From: Setomelanomma holmii
Lineage: Eukaryota; Ascomycota; Dothideomycetes; Pleosporales; Phaeosphaeriaceae
Assembly (NCBI GenBank): GCA_010015745.1
Contig: ML978181.1
Span: forward strand, 186,001-250,000
Reading direction: 5' to 3'
Length of the DNA: 64,000 bases
The position numbers and the translations under genes are program-made. Position 1 is the first letter of the stretch, and each line of letters begins with the position of its first letter. Below the pieces are notes generated by a model, which ran no database searches, was not told the origin of the DNA, and saw only the letters and a program-made list of their open reading frames with translations. Shown piece after piece: positions 36,818-46,495 of this stretch.

Positions 36818-38365
36818 ATGGCGGCCCCTGCAAGCACCACGGCACCCGGCGCAACCTCTAAACCTGTCGCCTCGCCGTCAGCTTCCGCCACTGCCTCGAC
36901 GGCCTCTTCTGTGCACTCGCAGCCCGATGCGATAGCTCCTCTTCCGACCTCTCATTCCGCTCAGCAGCAGCATACTGGCGGCAGTAGTCTCCAAGCCTCC
37001 GCCGAAGCCTTACTGAAGCCAAAGAAGCCCACTATGACGTCGCGCCTCAGCAGCATGCTGGGTATCAAGGAGTCGTCTGCCGCGGCTGCCGCTGAGAGGG
37101 AGAGGAACGGAGAGGTCAAGGCCGTCAACGGGGCGGTTGCCAACGGTCGCCCGCAGCCTTCGCGACAGGCTTCCATCACCGACAAGAAGAAGGAAGGGCC
37201 CCCAACGACATACAAGCGCTTCTGGGCGAACGAAGATGGGACCCACGAACATCATCTCAAGGTTGCGAAGCGCCAGGAGAAGCTGTCCGACATGTTCCAG
37301 AGTTTGATGTTGGGCAAGAAGAAAGGCGAGAGCCACGAGGACCAGCCCCTCAGTCTCATGTCGAACTGGGTCGATGTCATGCGGAACGAGAAGGAGAAGT
37401 TGGCAGAGCAGAAGAACACTGGCAGCCACTTGCCACAGACTCTCGTACAAAAGTACGGGAAATGCCAAGAGGTGGTCGGCCGCGGAGCCTTTGGAATCGT
37501 CAGGGTAGCACACAAAACGGACCCCAAGGACTCAAAACGAGAGCAGCTGTATGCCGTCAAGGAGTTCAAGCAGCGACCTGGCGAGTCCGCCAAGCGCTAC
37601 CAGAAGCGCCTTACATCAGAGTTCTGTATTTCGTCGTCAATGCAACATCCGAACGTCATCACGACCCTCGATCTACTTCAAGACGAAAAGGGCACATACT
37701 GCGAAGTCATGGAGTATTGTTCCGGTGGCGACTTGTACACCCTCGTGCTCGCCGCAGGTCAGCTCGAGGTTGTCGAGGCCGACTGCTTCTTCAAGCAGCT
37801 GATGCGTGGCGTTGAATACATGCACGAAATGGGTGTCGCACATCGCGATCTGAAGCCCGAAAACCTCCTGCTTACAACGCACGGCTCTATCAAGATCACC
37901 GATTTTGGGAACGGCGAGTGTTTCCGAATGGCGTGGGAGAAAGAGGCGCACATGACCGCTGGGTTATGTGGTTCTGCGCCATACATCGCCCCTGAGGAGT
38001 ACGTTGACAAAGAGTTCGATCCTCGCGCCGTCGATGTCTGGGCTTGCGGCATAATATACATGGCCATGAGGACCGGCCGGCATCTTTGGCGCGTTGCACA
38101 AAAGGGTGAGGATGAGTTTTTCGACCGTTACCTCGAGGATCGCAAGGAAGAAGAGGGTTACCGACCCATTGAGGTATTAAGAAGGGTAAGCCAGTATCCT
38201 CCGATCATAGTAGACTGTACTAACAATCTTCAGCGGCAATGTCGTAATGTGATTTACTCTATCTTGGATCCCATTCCCGCACGTCGCCTCACTGCCCACC
38301 AAGTCCTTGCATCTGAGTGGGTCTCAGACATTAAAGTCTGTCGTGCTGGCGACGAAGGCTTTTAA
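36818..38365 (+). CDS. HAL4/SAT4-type Ser/Thr protein kinase
   Basis: Two exons, 36818-38185 and 38234-38365, give 499 residues. The 48-bp intron (GTAAGC, ACTAAC, TTCAG) is a multiple of three and has no stop, so the unspliced frame also stays open and would insert 16 residues. The intron is preferred because removal restores the compact family motif RRQCRNVIYSILDP. The first 200 residues are disordered (Ala/Ser/Thr-rich, then basic). The kinase follows: KCQEVVGRGAFGIVRVAHK (about 212), YAVKEFKQRP, CSGGDLYTLV, GVAHRDLKPENLLL (about 340), ITDFGNGECF and GSAPYIAPEEY. In yeast, Hal4/Sat4 and Hal5 stabilise the plasma-membrane K+ transporters and other nutrient permeases; that role is inferred here. 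Yeast NPR1-group relatives are the main alternative. Confidence 0.9.
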   Translation: MAAPASTTAPGATSKPVASPSASATASTASSVHSQPDAIAPLPTSHSAQQQHTGGSSLQASAEALLKPKKPTMTSRLSSMLGIKESSAAAAAERERNGEVKAVNGAVANGRPQPSRQASITDKKKEGPPTTYKRFWANEDGTHEHHLKVAKRQEKLSDMFQSLMLGKKKGESHEDQPLSLMSNWVDVMRNEKEKLAEQKNTGSHLPQTLVQKYGKCQEVVGRGAFGIVRVAHKTDPKDSKREQLYAVKEFKQRPGESAKRYQKRLTSEFCISSSMQHPNVITTLDLLQDEKGTYCEVMEYCSGGDLYTLVLAAGQLEVVEADCFFKQLMRGVEYMHEMGVAHRDLKPENLLLTTHGSIKITDFGNGECFRMAWEKEAHMTAGLCGSAPYIAPEEYVDKEFDPRAVDVWACGIIYMAMRTGRHLWRVAQKGEDEFFDRYLEDRKEEEGYRPIEVLRRVSQYPPIIVDCTNNLQRQCRNVIYSILDPIPARRLTAHQVLASEWVSDIKVCRAGDEGF

Positions 38366-39579
38366 TGCGACACCGACGGCTGGACCTCGATATTCCTAGG
38401 TCGCATCACGCACCTTCCCCGCCAGATTCGGATGTAATGGACAAATTTGCCAACGCACCGGTCACGCCCTTACTCCACATGTCCATTTTTGTTGGCCTCT
38501 TCCGGCCTCACTCTCGATTTAATCGTTCAATTCTCAATACTTCTACTTTTGCGCGACATACTTCCTTGCGAATCGATGATACCTGGCAAGACATACTCTT
38601 TTTACGATTGATGCCATAGCATAGCGGAACTTCTTGGTACTGGTTCTACGCATGAAGCCCATGGATACGAGTTTCTGGCGACTCTTGACGACATACAATA
38701 CGTAGATGGCATTGAGACGGTATTTACACAGCAAGACCCTGATAGGGATTTCTGATGGTCTTTGGGAGGTGACGTGTAGACGGATTCGCCCGCTTGTTAT
38801 GGGTCCATGTTTGTACAGGCTGCGTGCGATTCAGGCAGGTTTTCACAAATCTCTTTCATGATCATAGCACGCATGTTCATTTGAGCGTGCTGCGTGCCGC
38901 GCTGCTATAGCGTGTAATAGTATAGTGCACATACATCTCCTCACGCGCTTACTCATGCTTCGGTGAGGTCAGCGCACTAGCAATTGCATCTCTACGAGAT
39001 TGTAACGTACGTAAATGTATCATGATATGAACTACTGCACCCAACCTTCGCAAATTCCACGACACCATAGGCTAATTTGCGCATATACCGGAGACAAAGG
39101 TCACGCAGATTTTGCTCTGCCTTTAAGACATTCTAACCATTCTTGTCTTTGGGCGGTGCTGTGATGATAGAATACTAAGGCCCGAGGCAACTTGTCCCAC
39201 CTGACATCAAGAGACACGATGACAATCGCTAAGCTTGCAAGCAAGAAGGATTCAACATCGAAACGGGATAATCTCAAGTGATGGCAATGTCGTGTACAAA
39301 TTTGCTCTGTCAGAATCTGTACTGGCATTTCACCCGATTTGCATGTGTTAGGTGACCAGTTCTTGGCATCTGTCATGGCCCGCTTGAAACAAAGATAGCC
39401 CTGGTAAGCGACATTGAGCGGTGAATTACAACGTGTCTCTACCCGCGCGAACAACTGTTCACCAAGCACCTGCCTTAGCCGAAGCTCTACTATAACCTTC
39501 AGACCTCTCATGGGTGTACACGACACAGTACAGGTCACTTCGCAACTCACATGGCTTGATTGAGCAATGCAACCAAGCA
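38366..39579. other. intergenic between the HAL4-type kinase and SLP1
   Basis: About 1.2 kb without a supported gene. A minus-strand frame (39101-39664, 187 codons) overlaps the SLP1 start and has no recognised domain. The SLP1 promoter must lie in the right-hand part. Confidence 0.45.
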
Positions 39580-42576
39580 ATGCTAGCGATTGGCGCACCC
39601 CTCCGCAAATGGACGCTCTTCCTGCTCCTTTGCAGCAGACCGACACCTGCATATACCCAGGCAACGAATGAGACGGCCACCAGCGACGCTCGCGCTACTG
39701 CAACCTCGAGTACCACGACACAGTACACTCCCTCTGCCGCCTCGTCTTCTGCACCGACCGCACGCCCATATGCAGACACGGAGACGACATGTCCTTATTG
39801 CACGATAAACTACATAACGCACACGCTCCCACAACAATGTGCAAAGGCCACTTGGTCGGCACCTGCCGAGGCAGTCAGCCTCAATGCAACGCAGGCTGTT
39901 GCAGAGGCCACAGCAACCGCGCACACAATCGTAGCTGAGCCCGATGTGTCTACACAGACCAATATACAGCAAGAAAAGAGTAGCACTGAGGCAAAACTTT
40001 CCACAGCAGAAGAGGCTGGCTCAGTGGACACATCCCATGAAAGTCACGCTGCGAGCGCAGAGGCTGAGGCAGAACTGGAGACAGACTCACCCCTCGACAA
40101 TGCCAACTTCCTGTCCTTCGAGGAGTGGAAGACGAAGAACCTGGCTCAAGTGGGCCAATCGCCTGAGAACGTCGGGCAAGGGCGCGCAGCTCCTTCGAAT
40201 CAGGCCGCTCGTAGGCGGCCTGTCAACGTCAACGCTCTCGACTCCTTGGGCGAGGAAGCAGAGATCGAACTCGACTTTGCAGGTTTCGGTACCCCGACCG
40301 ATAGCGAGAATATGGACGGTAGAGGAACAGCAGGCGCACAAGACGTGGAGGCAACCAAGTCTACCGACGGGGAGAAGAAAGTTACGCCGAGCTCGTGGGC
40401 TCTCAGCAAAGACGCAGGGAAGACATGCAAGGAGCGCTTCAACTACGCTTCCTTCGACTGCGCAGCCACAGTATTGAAGACGAACAAGCAAGCGAAGAGC
40501 GCAACCTCTATTCTGGTCGAGAACAAAGATAGCTACATGCTGAACGAGTGTGCAGCCGAGAACAAGTTCTTGATCGTTGAGCTCTGCGATGATATCCTCG
40601 TGGACACAGTAGTACTTGGCAACTACGAGTTCTTCTCCTCCATGTTCCGCCATTTTCGCGTCAGCGTTTCGGACCGCTATCCGGTGAAGATGGAGCGATG
40701 GAGGACCTTGGCGACATTCGAAGCACGGAATTCTCGCGACATACAACCCTTCCTCATTACGGAGCCTCAAATTTGGGCACGATACCTGCGGATTGAGTTT
40801 CTCACACAGTACGGCAACGAGTACTATTGTCCACTTAGCTTGCTGCGTGTTCATGGCACAACTATGATGGAGCAGTTTAGGCGAGAGGAAGAGGAAGCAC
40901 GAGGTGTTGACGATGATGTCGAACTTGAGGTGGAACAGGATGATGTGGTAAAACCGGCCGTCGACAGTGGTCCTGTCCTTGTGGATCAGGTGCCGATCCA
41001 ACCAGTGAAGAACGACTATACAGAGCCAAAACCTTCAAGCGCGGGTGCTACAAGTCACACAACAGAAGGAGAAGCCGAACCTTCGAACTCAGTGGACAGT
41101 GGCGACCGGTCAAAGGCACACTCGACGACATCCACACTAGATGCAGCAGCGACTTTCTCTGTAACTTCAAGAACAGAACGTGGGAGCGTTACGAGCGCAA
41201 GTGCGTCATCTGCGCCTTCGCCACCGGCCAGCGAGTCGGCCAAGAATGGCACAACGGGCACGCAGACCAAGCAGTCCAGTACGACGTCAACATCCACTGC
41301 GGCCCATGACGAGACGATGTCGAAGATGGCAAGTCCTGTCGCGAGCACTGCAAGTAGCGCATCCTCAGCAAATGCTTCCACGAATGGTAGCGCAGTGACT
41401 TCTGCGGTCAACGACACTGTGCCCACGCTGTCTATCACTTTGACGCCGAAAGCTACGCACAATAGCACGTCCGTCACTGCATCCACACAACCTCCGCCGC
41501 GAGTTTCTGCCACGCAGCCTAATCCTGCCGCACCCTCCACTCAGGAGTCCTTCTTCAAATCGATTCACAAGAGACTTCTATACCTCGAGGCTAATAGCAC
41601 CCTCTCGTTGCAATACATCGAGGAGCAGTCTCGCATTCTGCGAGACGCTTTCATGAAGGTGGAGAAGAGACAGCTAGTCAAAACGGAAAAGTTTCTCGAC
41701 CACCTCAACAGCACTGTCATGCTCGAGTTGAAGAGCTTCCGCACCATGTACGATCAGCTTTGGCAGAGCACGGTCATCGAGCTGGAAAGCATGAAAGAGC
41801 GCCAGAGAACGGAAATGGGCGAAATAGGAACGAGACTCAGTCTCATGGCCGATGAGCTTGTGTGGCAAAAAAGGATGGCTGTTGTGCAGTCGACTTTGCT
41901 CCTTCTCTGCCTAGGCTTGGTCTTATTTGTAAGGTCTGGTACTCTGGGCTCCGCAGCAGATGTTCCGATTGTACAACAATTGGGAAGCAAGTACACGAGC
42001 TTCTTCGAGTCTTCACCACCGCGAAGTCCTCCAGAGTCAGGAATCGCGCGTCGAAGAAGAACCTTCCGCAACATGTGGCGGAGCGACACCTCTGCTGGTC
42101 TGAGCGATCACCAAAGTGACGGTGCGCACCTTCAGTCTGATGCCGAATTGGACGAGGCTCAGAGCCCTGTGCAGATCGAATACAGGTCGTCAACACCAGA
42201 AACGCCAGGAGCCCTCGCTGAAAGTGACCTACGCAATGGCTTGGGACCCACGACAGGTTCATCAGACACAAATCTGGCACCCGACGGCACTTCTAGCTCC
42301 GATGATCAGGCCAAGCGCCTCGAAGTCTTGGAGACTCAATCTGGCCCCGCTACGCCAAACGGAACGCGAGACAGCAGACCATCATGGGAAGAAGTAGACC
42401 GCGCTATAGACCAGCTCAAGGCTGAGGAGAAAGGAGAGCCTACACCACGAGCTGCGAAGAAAGATCGGGACAGGAAGATGAAGCGAAGTCCGCTGAGGAG
42501 AGCTCATAGCAGCTACGATGGGACGTTGGACGATGAACCTACAACTGATAGCGGATCTGAGCTGTTTCTAAGTTGA
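39580..42576 (+). CDS. SLP1: SLP1-type SUN-domain ER membrane protein
   Basis: A single-exon frame of 998 residues from the chosen ATG. That start gives a signal peptide (MLAIGAPLRKWTLFLLLCSR); an in-frame ATG 66 bases upstream would bury it. A Ser/Thr-rich, probably glycosylated lumenal region precedes a conserved FLSFEEWKTKNLAQ motif. The SUN-like domain runs from about residue 280 to 430 (CKERFNYASFDCAA, ENKFLIVELCDDILVDTVVLGNYEFFSS, YCPLSLLRVHGTTMMEQF). A coiled-coil stretch follows, then one membrane helix near residue 766 (MAVVQSTLLLLCLGLVLFV), and a disordered cytosolic tail. In yeast, Slp1 with Emp65 protects soluble ER proteins from degradation, and plant and animal relatives (Osteopotentia) act in the rough ER. 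No introns were seen. Confidence 0.92.
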   Translation: MLAIGAPLRKWTLFLLLCSRPTPAYTQATNETATSDARATATSSTTTQYTPSAASSSAPTARPYADTETTCPYCTINYITHTLPQQCAKATWSAPAEAVSLNATQAVAEATATAHTIVAEPDVSTQTNIQQEKSSTEAKLSTAEEAGSVDTSHESHAASAEAEAELETDSPLDNANFLSFEEWKTKNLAQVGQSPENVGQGRAAPSNQAARRRPVNVNALDSLGEEAEIELDFAGFGTPTDSENMDGRGTAGAQDVEATKSTDGEKKVTPSSWALSKDAGKTCKERFNYASFDCAATVLKTNKQAKSATSILVENKDSYMLNECAAENKFLIVELCDDILVDTVVLGNYEFFSSMFRHFRVSVSDRYPVKMERWRTLATFEARNSRDIQPFLITEPQIWARYLRIEFLTQYGNEYYCPLSLLRVHGTTMMEQFRREEEEARGVDDDVELEVEQDDVVKPAVDSGPVLVDQVPIQPVKNDYTEPKPSSAGATSHTTEGEAEPSNSVDSGDRSKAHSTTSTLDAAATFSVTSRTERGSVTSASASSAPSPPASESAKNGTTGTQTKQSSTTSTSTAAHDETMSKMASPVASTASSASSANASTNGSAVTSAVNDTVPTLSITLTPKATHNSTSVTASTQPPPRVSATQPNPAAPSTQESFFKSIHKRLLYLEANSTLSLQYIEEQSRILRDAFMKVEKRQLVKTEKFLDHLNSTVMLELKSFRTMYDQLWQSTVIELESMKERQRTEMGEIGTRLSLMADELVWQKRMAVVQSTLLLLCLGLVLFVRSGTLGSAADVPIVQQLGSKYTSFFESSPPRSPPESGIARRRRTFRNMWRSDTSAGLSDHQSDGAHLQSDAELDEAQSPVQIEYRSSTPETPGALAESDLRNGLGPTTGSSDTNLAPDGTSSSDDQAKRLEVLETQSGPATPNGTRDSRPSWEEVDRAIDQLKAEEKGEPTPRAAKKDRDRKMKRSPLRRAHSSYDGTLDDEPTTDSGSELFLS

Positions 42577-43185
42577 TGCAAGACGTCTTGTTTGGTAATG
42601 TGCATAGCGACTGTCTTTTTAGAGCGCGGCATTTCACGGTGTTTAGCGGGATTTGCTTTAGGCGTCAAACAAGTTCTTAGCGGCGTAGATGCGCATCATG
42701 ATTCAGCATGTACATAGTCGTTTATCTCCGCTGCCGACTTGGAGCGATGTACCGATATGAATGTTTTGTTGACCCTTGTTATTCTTGTGCTTCGGATCAT
42801 CTGAGTGTCATGCCATTTATCACGTTCAGCGTATAATTGAATCGTCTTTGCCTTGGACACCTTCTATGAAATTTGACTACCTGAAAGTTGCCTCGGTCAG
42901 AGTGCATGAAACATTGTGTATCATGCAACCGTAACCGATATAACATTCGACGCGCTCAGATAATCACCCCATACATGCCAAGCACGGTGCGCTTTTGGTT
43001 CGCGGAGAAGTTCCGAACCTCGGCAAAAAGCGACCTGGAGTTGCATTTGCGGGGAGCTTAGCTCCAAAGCATGGCCGACATAACCTCGCCATGCGCGAGT
43101 CGCCTCCTACTTTTTGTTGAACTACACCAGACTTCCTCCCTAGACTTGCCCATCACCTTGTCTCGTGTCATACAGTAAAGTAAAT
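42577..43185. other. intergenic between SLP1 and the acyl-CoA dehydrogenase
   Basis: About 600 bp, AT-richer than the flanking genes. It holds the SLP1 3' region and the dehydrogenase promoter. No other feature was recognised. Confidence 0.5.
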
Positions 43186-44721
43186 ATGTCTGTTCCATAC
43201 AACCTCCTTCAAAATAGCAAGGATGGCCACGTCTCGGCCAGCCAGCGGATTCCCGTCATGGCCAGGCCGTTTGTCAGCGAGAGGGCGGCAAAGACATTGG
43301 ATATTGTGAGTGCATATCCGAACAGAGCAACTGATGAGGACACTGCTGATGGCATTGATAGGTAGAGCGATTCGTCGAAGAAGAATGCATCCCCGCCGAC
43401 GCTGTATACACACGCCAAATCGGCGAGACCACCAAGGAGCGCTTCTCCTCCCATCCCTCCATCATCGAGGACCTGAAGAAGCGGGCACAGGAACTGGGTC
43501 TCTGGAACATGTTCCTGCCCAAGGCACACTTCAAGGAGGGCGCTGGGTTCAGCAATCTCGAGTACGGTCTCATGGCGGAGTATCTGGGCAAGAGCAGGAC
43601 TGCGTCAGAGGCGACCAACTGCGCTGCCCCAGACACGGGCAACATGGAGGTCATTGCCAAGTATGGCACTGAGGCACAGAAGAGGAAGTGGCTCGACCCG
43701 TTGCTTAGGGGCGAGATTCGTTCGGCGTTCTTGATGACGGAGCCGCAGGTTGCGTCGAGTGATGCTACTAATATTGAGATGACGATTAAGCGTGATGGCG
43801 ACCATTATGTCTTGAACGGCCAGGTAAGTCCTCGTCATCTGCACTGCCACCATCAAGCACAATTGCTAATCGATGCTACAGAAATGGTGGTCCTCAGGCA
43901 TTGGGGACCCTCGCTGCAAGATCTTCATTGTTCTTGGTAAGACCGACCCCAACAACGCCGACAAGTACAAGCAACAATCCGTCATCCTCGTCTCCAACGA
44001 TGTTCCCGGCGTCACAGTCCACCGCATGTTGTCTGTCATGGGCTTCGACGACGCACCCCACGGTCACGGCCACGTCACCTTCCAAAACGTGCGTGTACCC
44101 GCCAGCAACATGGTCCTCGGCGAAGGTCGTGGATTCGAAATCATTCAAGGCCGTCTCGGTCCCGGACGTATTCACCACGCCATGAGGAGTATCGGGTCTG
44201 CCGAGAAGGCGCTCGAATGGTTCTTGGCCCGCATCAACGACGAGCGCAAGAAGCCGTTCGGCAAGCTTCTCAACGAGCACGGCATCATGCTTGAGCGCGT
44301 CGCTCGCTCACGTATCGAGATTGACGCCGCTCGTCTCGCTGTCCTGAACGCCGCTATCAAGATCGACGAAACCAACGCCAAGGGTGCACTCAAAGAAATC
44401 GCCGAGGTCAAGGTACTCGTCCCAGAAGTCAACCTCAAGGTCATCGACTGGGCTATCCAGGCCTACGGCGGTGCTGGTGTCAGTCAAGATACACCCCTGG
44501 CCAACATGTATGCGTCCGGCAGGACGATGCGTATTGTGGATGGGCCTGATGAGGTGCATCTTCTGCAGCTGGGCAGGAATGAGAACAAGAGGGGTGTTGC
44601 GCATAAGCAGAGGATTGAGGCGCAGAGGAAGAAGGGCGAGGAGTTGTGTAGGAAGTATGGGATTGAGCCGAGGGATCCTTTGTATTTGAATAGGACGAGT
44701 GCGGAGGCGAGTAAGTTGTAG
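43186..44721 (+). CDS. acyl-CoA dehydrogenase, ACAD10/11-like, with peroxisomal SKL end
   Basis: Three exons, 43186-43305, 43362-43823 and 43882-44721, with introns of 56 and 58 bp, give 473 residues. Acyl-CoA dehydrogenases use FAD to introduce the alpha-beta double bond of acyl-CoA. The order of landmarks fits the ACAD10/11 group: YTRQIGETTKERFSSHPSII, LWNMFLPKAHF, FLMTEPQVASSDATNIE with the FAD-facing beta domain, GQKWWSSGIGDPRCKI, GRLGPGRIHHAMRSIGSAE, IQAYGGAGVSQDTPLANMY and DGPDEVHLLQLGRNE near the end. The last three residues are SKL, the canonical PTS1 peroxisomal signal, and no mitochondrial presequence is visible. This points to peroxisomal beta-oxidation, unlike the mitochondrial setting of most family members. 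Substrate is unknown. Confidence 0.93.
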
Positions 44722-44968
44722 TTTGCTCGTTTCGGTGCTTGGGATGGTCTCAAAGAATGAAAAGTTGAACTTCCCAACCTCCAATAATGTCTATATCTGC
44801 ACACCTTGATATATGCCACTGTGGTGTTGATCTTGAGGCTCGTCCTTGCTAAAATAGTAGCCTCGGTTCGTCACTAGCGCGAACGCGTGTTCGGTCGCGC
44901 GATTTACTGCCACAAGCACGCAAGCAGTGCATGAGGCTCTACTTGCGCCCAGCCTTCAGTCAAACGAC

Positions 44969-46078
44969 ATGCCTCCTAAAAGCCGGGGCGTGCCCATGCC
45001 GGTGGGGTTCCTCTCCAAGTCGACTCCGGATCTCCCAACGCCAACATCGCTCGACAGCCGCAATGGAAACCGCTCACTCGCACCACCCCAATTCGCAGGA
45101 ACGCAGCCCATAGCAAAGACCTTGAATAGCCTGCAGCCTATTGGTGTGCCATCGGAATGTATACAAGACGAAGGGGGGAGTTCTTTGGTGATAGACGAGT
45201 CTGAAGGGTCCGAGTCGGAGGCAGAGGAAGACGAGGAGATCCAACCACCCACACGCCGACCGCTACAAACGTCCCGATCGCATAGCCAGCTTCCGCGACA
45301 GACAGCGAGTACGCTGTTTCCTCCATTCTACAACCGACCGCCGACACCTCTGCCGCCATCGCCGTCCCTCACCTCGCTATTTAGACCGTCATTCGCATCG
45401 AGACCTACAACACCAGACTCGTCAGATGTGGAGCTTTCTGGAGGACTGCGACGTCCAAAAACAGGCACAAGCACACCAGCATCGAGCACTTCGAACCTTG
45501 CCAACTCCGCTCGGAATGCGCCGACTGTGCCTCGGGCGGCTCCGAAAGTCCCCACGTATGAGTACTATGGCTTCGCGCTGTACCTGGGCAGCTCTGCAGC
45601 GTTTCTGATGTACATCCTCTGGGCATATGTGCCCGCACCAATGTTGCATATGATGGGCATATACTACTACCCCAACAGATGGTGGGCGCTTGCCATTCCG
45701 TGCTGGCTGATCGCGTTGATTATTTACATCTATGTTGCATTGGCTAGCTACAATACTGGCTATCTGACACTACCGCTCAACAGTATTGAGAACTTGGTCG
45801 ACGAGTGCGCACAAGTTGCTGTGGTTGATCGCAAGACTGGCAAGATAGTTCGCGATCCAGTCTTGGTCACTGACAAGCTGCACGAGCAGGACAAGGAAAA
45901 AGGCACGAGAGCTAATGCGCCTGCCAACCGTAGGAACTCGTTCTTAGCATATCAGTTCAGCGCCAACGACGATGTGCACTGGAAAGAGTTGTGGAGTACG
46001 GGCACGGACGCGGTCATGGATGTGCCCATTGGCGGCGTGTGCGAGATCCTGTACGGCTCCGGCAGTGAGGAATCCTAG
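44969..46078 (+). CDS. GPI19: PIG-P/Gpi19, GPI-GlcNAc transferase subunit P
   Basis: An intronless frame of 369 residues from MPPKSRG; an ATG 42 bases upstream is also in frame. PIG-P is a small subunit of the ER enzyme that adds GlcNAc to phosphatidylinositol, the first step of GPI-anchor synthesis. The family domain begins about residue 205: PTYEYYGFALYLGSSAAFLM with the first helix, then YYPNRWWALAIPCWLI with the second, followed by ASYNTGYLTLPLNSIENLVD. A short cytosolic part with a DVHWKELWSTGTDAVMDVP motif ends the protein. The first 200 residues are disordered, Pro/Ser/Thr-rich with an acidic cluster (ESEGSESEAEEDEEIQ); this makes the protein about twice the length of the animal subunit. 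Confidence 0.92.
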   Translation: MPPKSRGVPMPVGFLSKSTPDLPTPTSLDSRNGNRSLAPPQFAGTQPIAKTLNSLQPIGVPSECIQDEGGSSLVIDESEGSESEAEEDEEIQPPTRRPLQTSRSHSQLPRQTASTLFPPFYNRPPTPLPPSPSLTSLFRPSFASRPTTPDSSDVELSGGLRRPKTGTSTPASSTSNLANSARNAPTVPRAAPKVPTYEYYGFALYLGSSAAFLMYILWAYVPAPMLHMMGIYYYPNRWWALAIPCWLIALIIYIYVALASYNTGYLTLPLNSIENLVDECAQVAVVDRKTGKIVRDPVLVTDKLHEQDKEKGTRANAPANRRNSFLAYQFSANDDVHWKELWSTGTDAVMDVPIGGVCEILYGSGSEES

Positions 46079-46495
46079 ATCATGCGATCCAGCGATGAAT
46101 AAGACGCAGCAAGAATGATGGGCGTGCATGCTACCCAGTCACAGTTTGTCATGTTCGGAACTAGGTTATCAGATGCAGAAATGCTAGTCGAGGCTTGCAG
46201 GCCTTACGACCCCCACTTATCTACTTTTTGCCCCTCCCGAAGTTCGAATTTCGCGCTTGACCGGGGTGCCCCGCTACGCCGGTGCAGTTTTGCGACGGGA
46301 TTGGATGTCGCTTGGCAGTCTATCAATGAGCTACGGCAAGCAGATATCTCCTCGGCAGAGACGCGCGAGGTATAAGTTCCTCAGGCCTCTGATGACTGAT
46401 TGCGCTTTGTTGGTCGAATTCTGCGCGGCGCTTTTGGTTGCTGCGGACTGTCACATTCTGGCTCGTTCCTGAGAATCGAATACACCATTGCCAGT
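46079..46495 (+). promoter_or_regulatory. upstream region of the acid phosphatase homologue
   Basis: This 417-bp gap contains a TATAAG box at 46371-46376, about 120 bases before the ATG, a sensible distance for a fungal regulated promoter. A GATA-type TTATC lies near 46216. No CACGTG phosphate-response element was seen. Confidence 0.35.

Noticed and set aside
39101..39664. 187-codon minus-strand frame
   Set aside because: It overlaps the start of SLP1 antisense, and no domain was recognised. It could be revisited if antisense transcripts exist.
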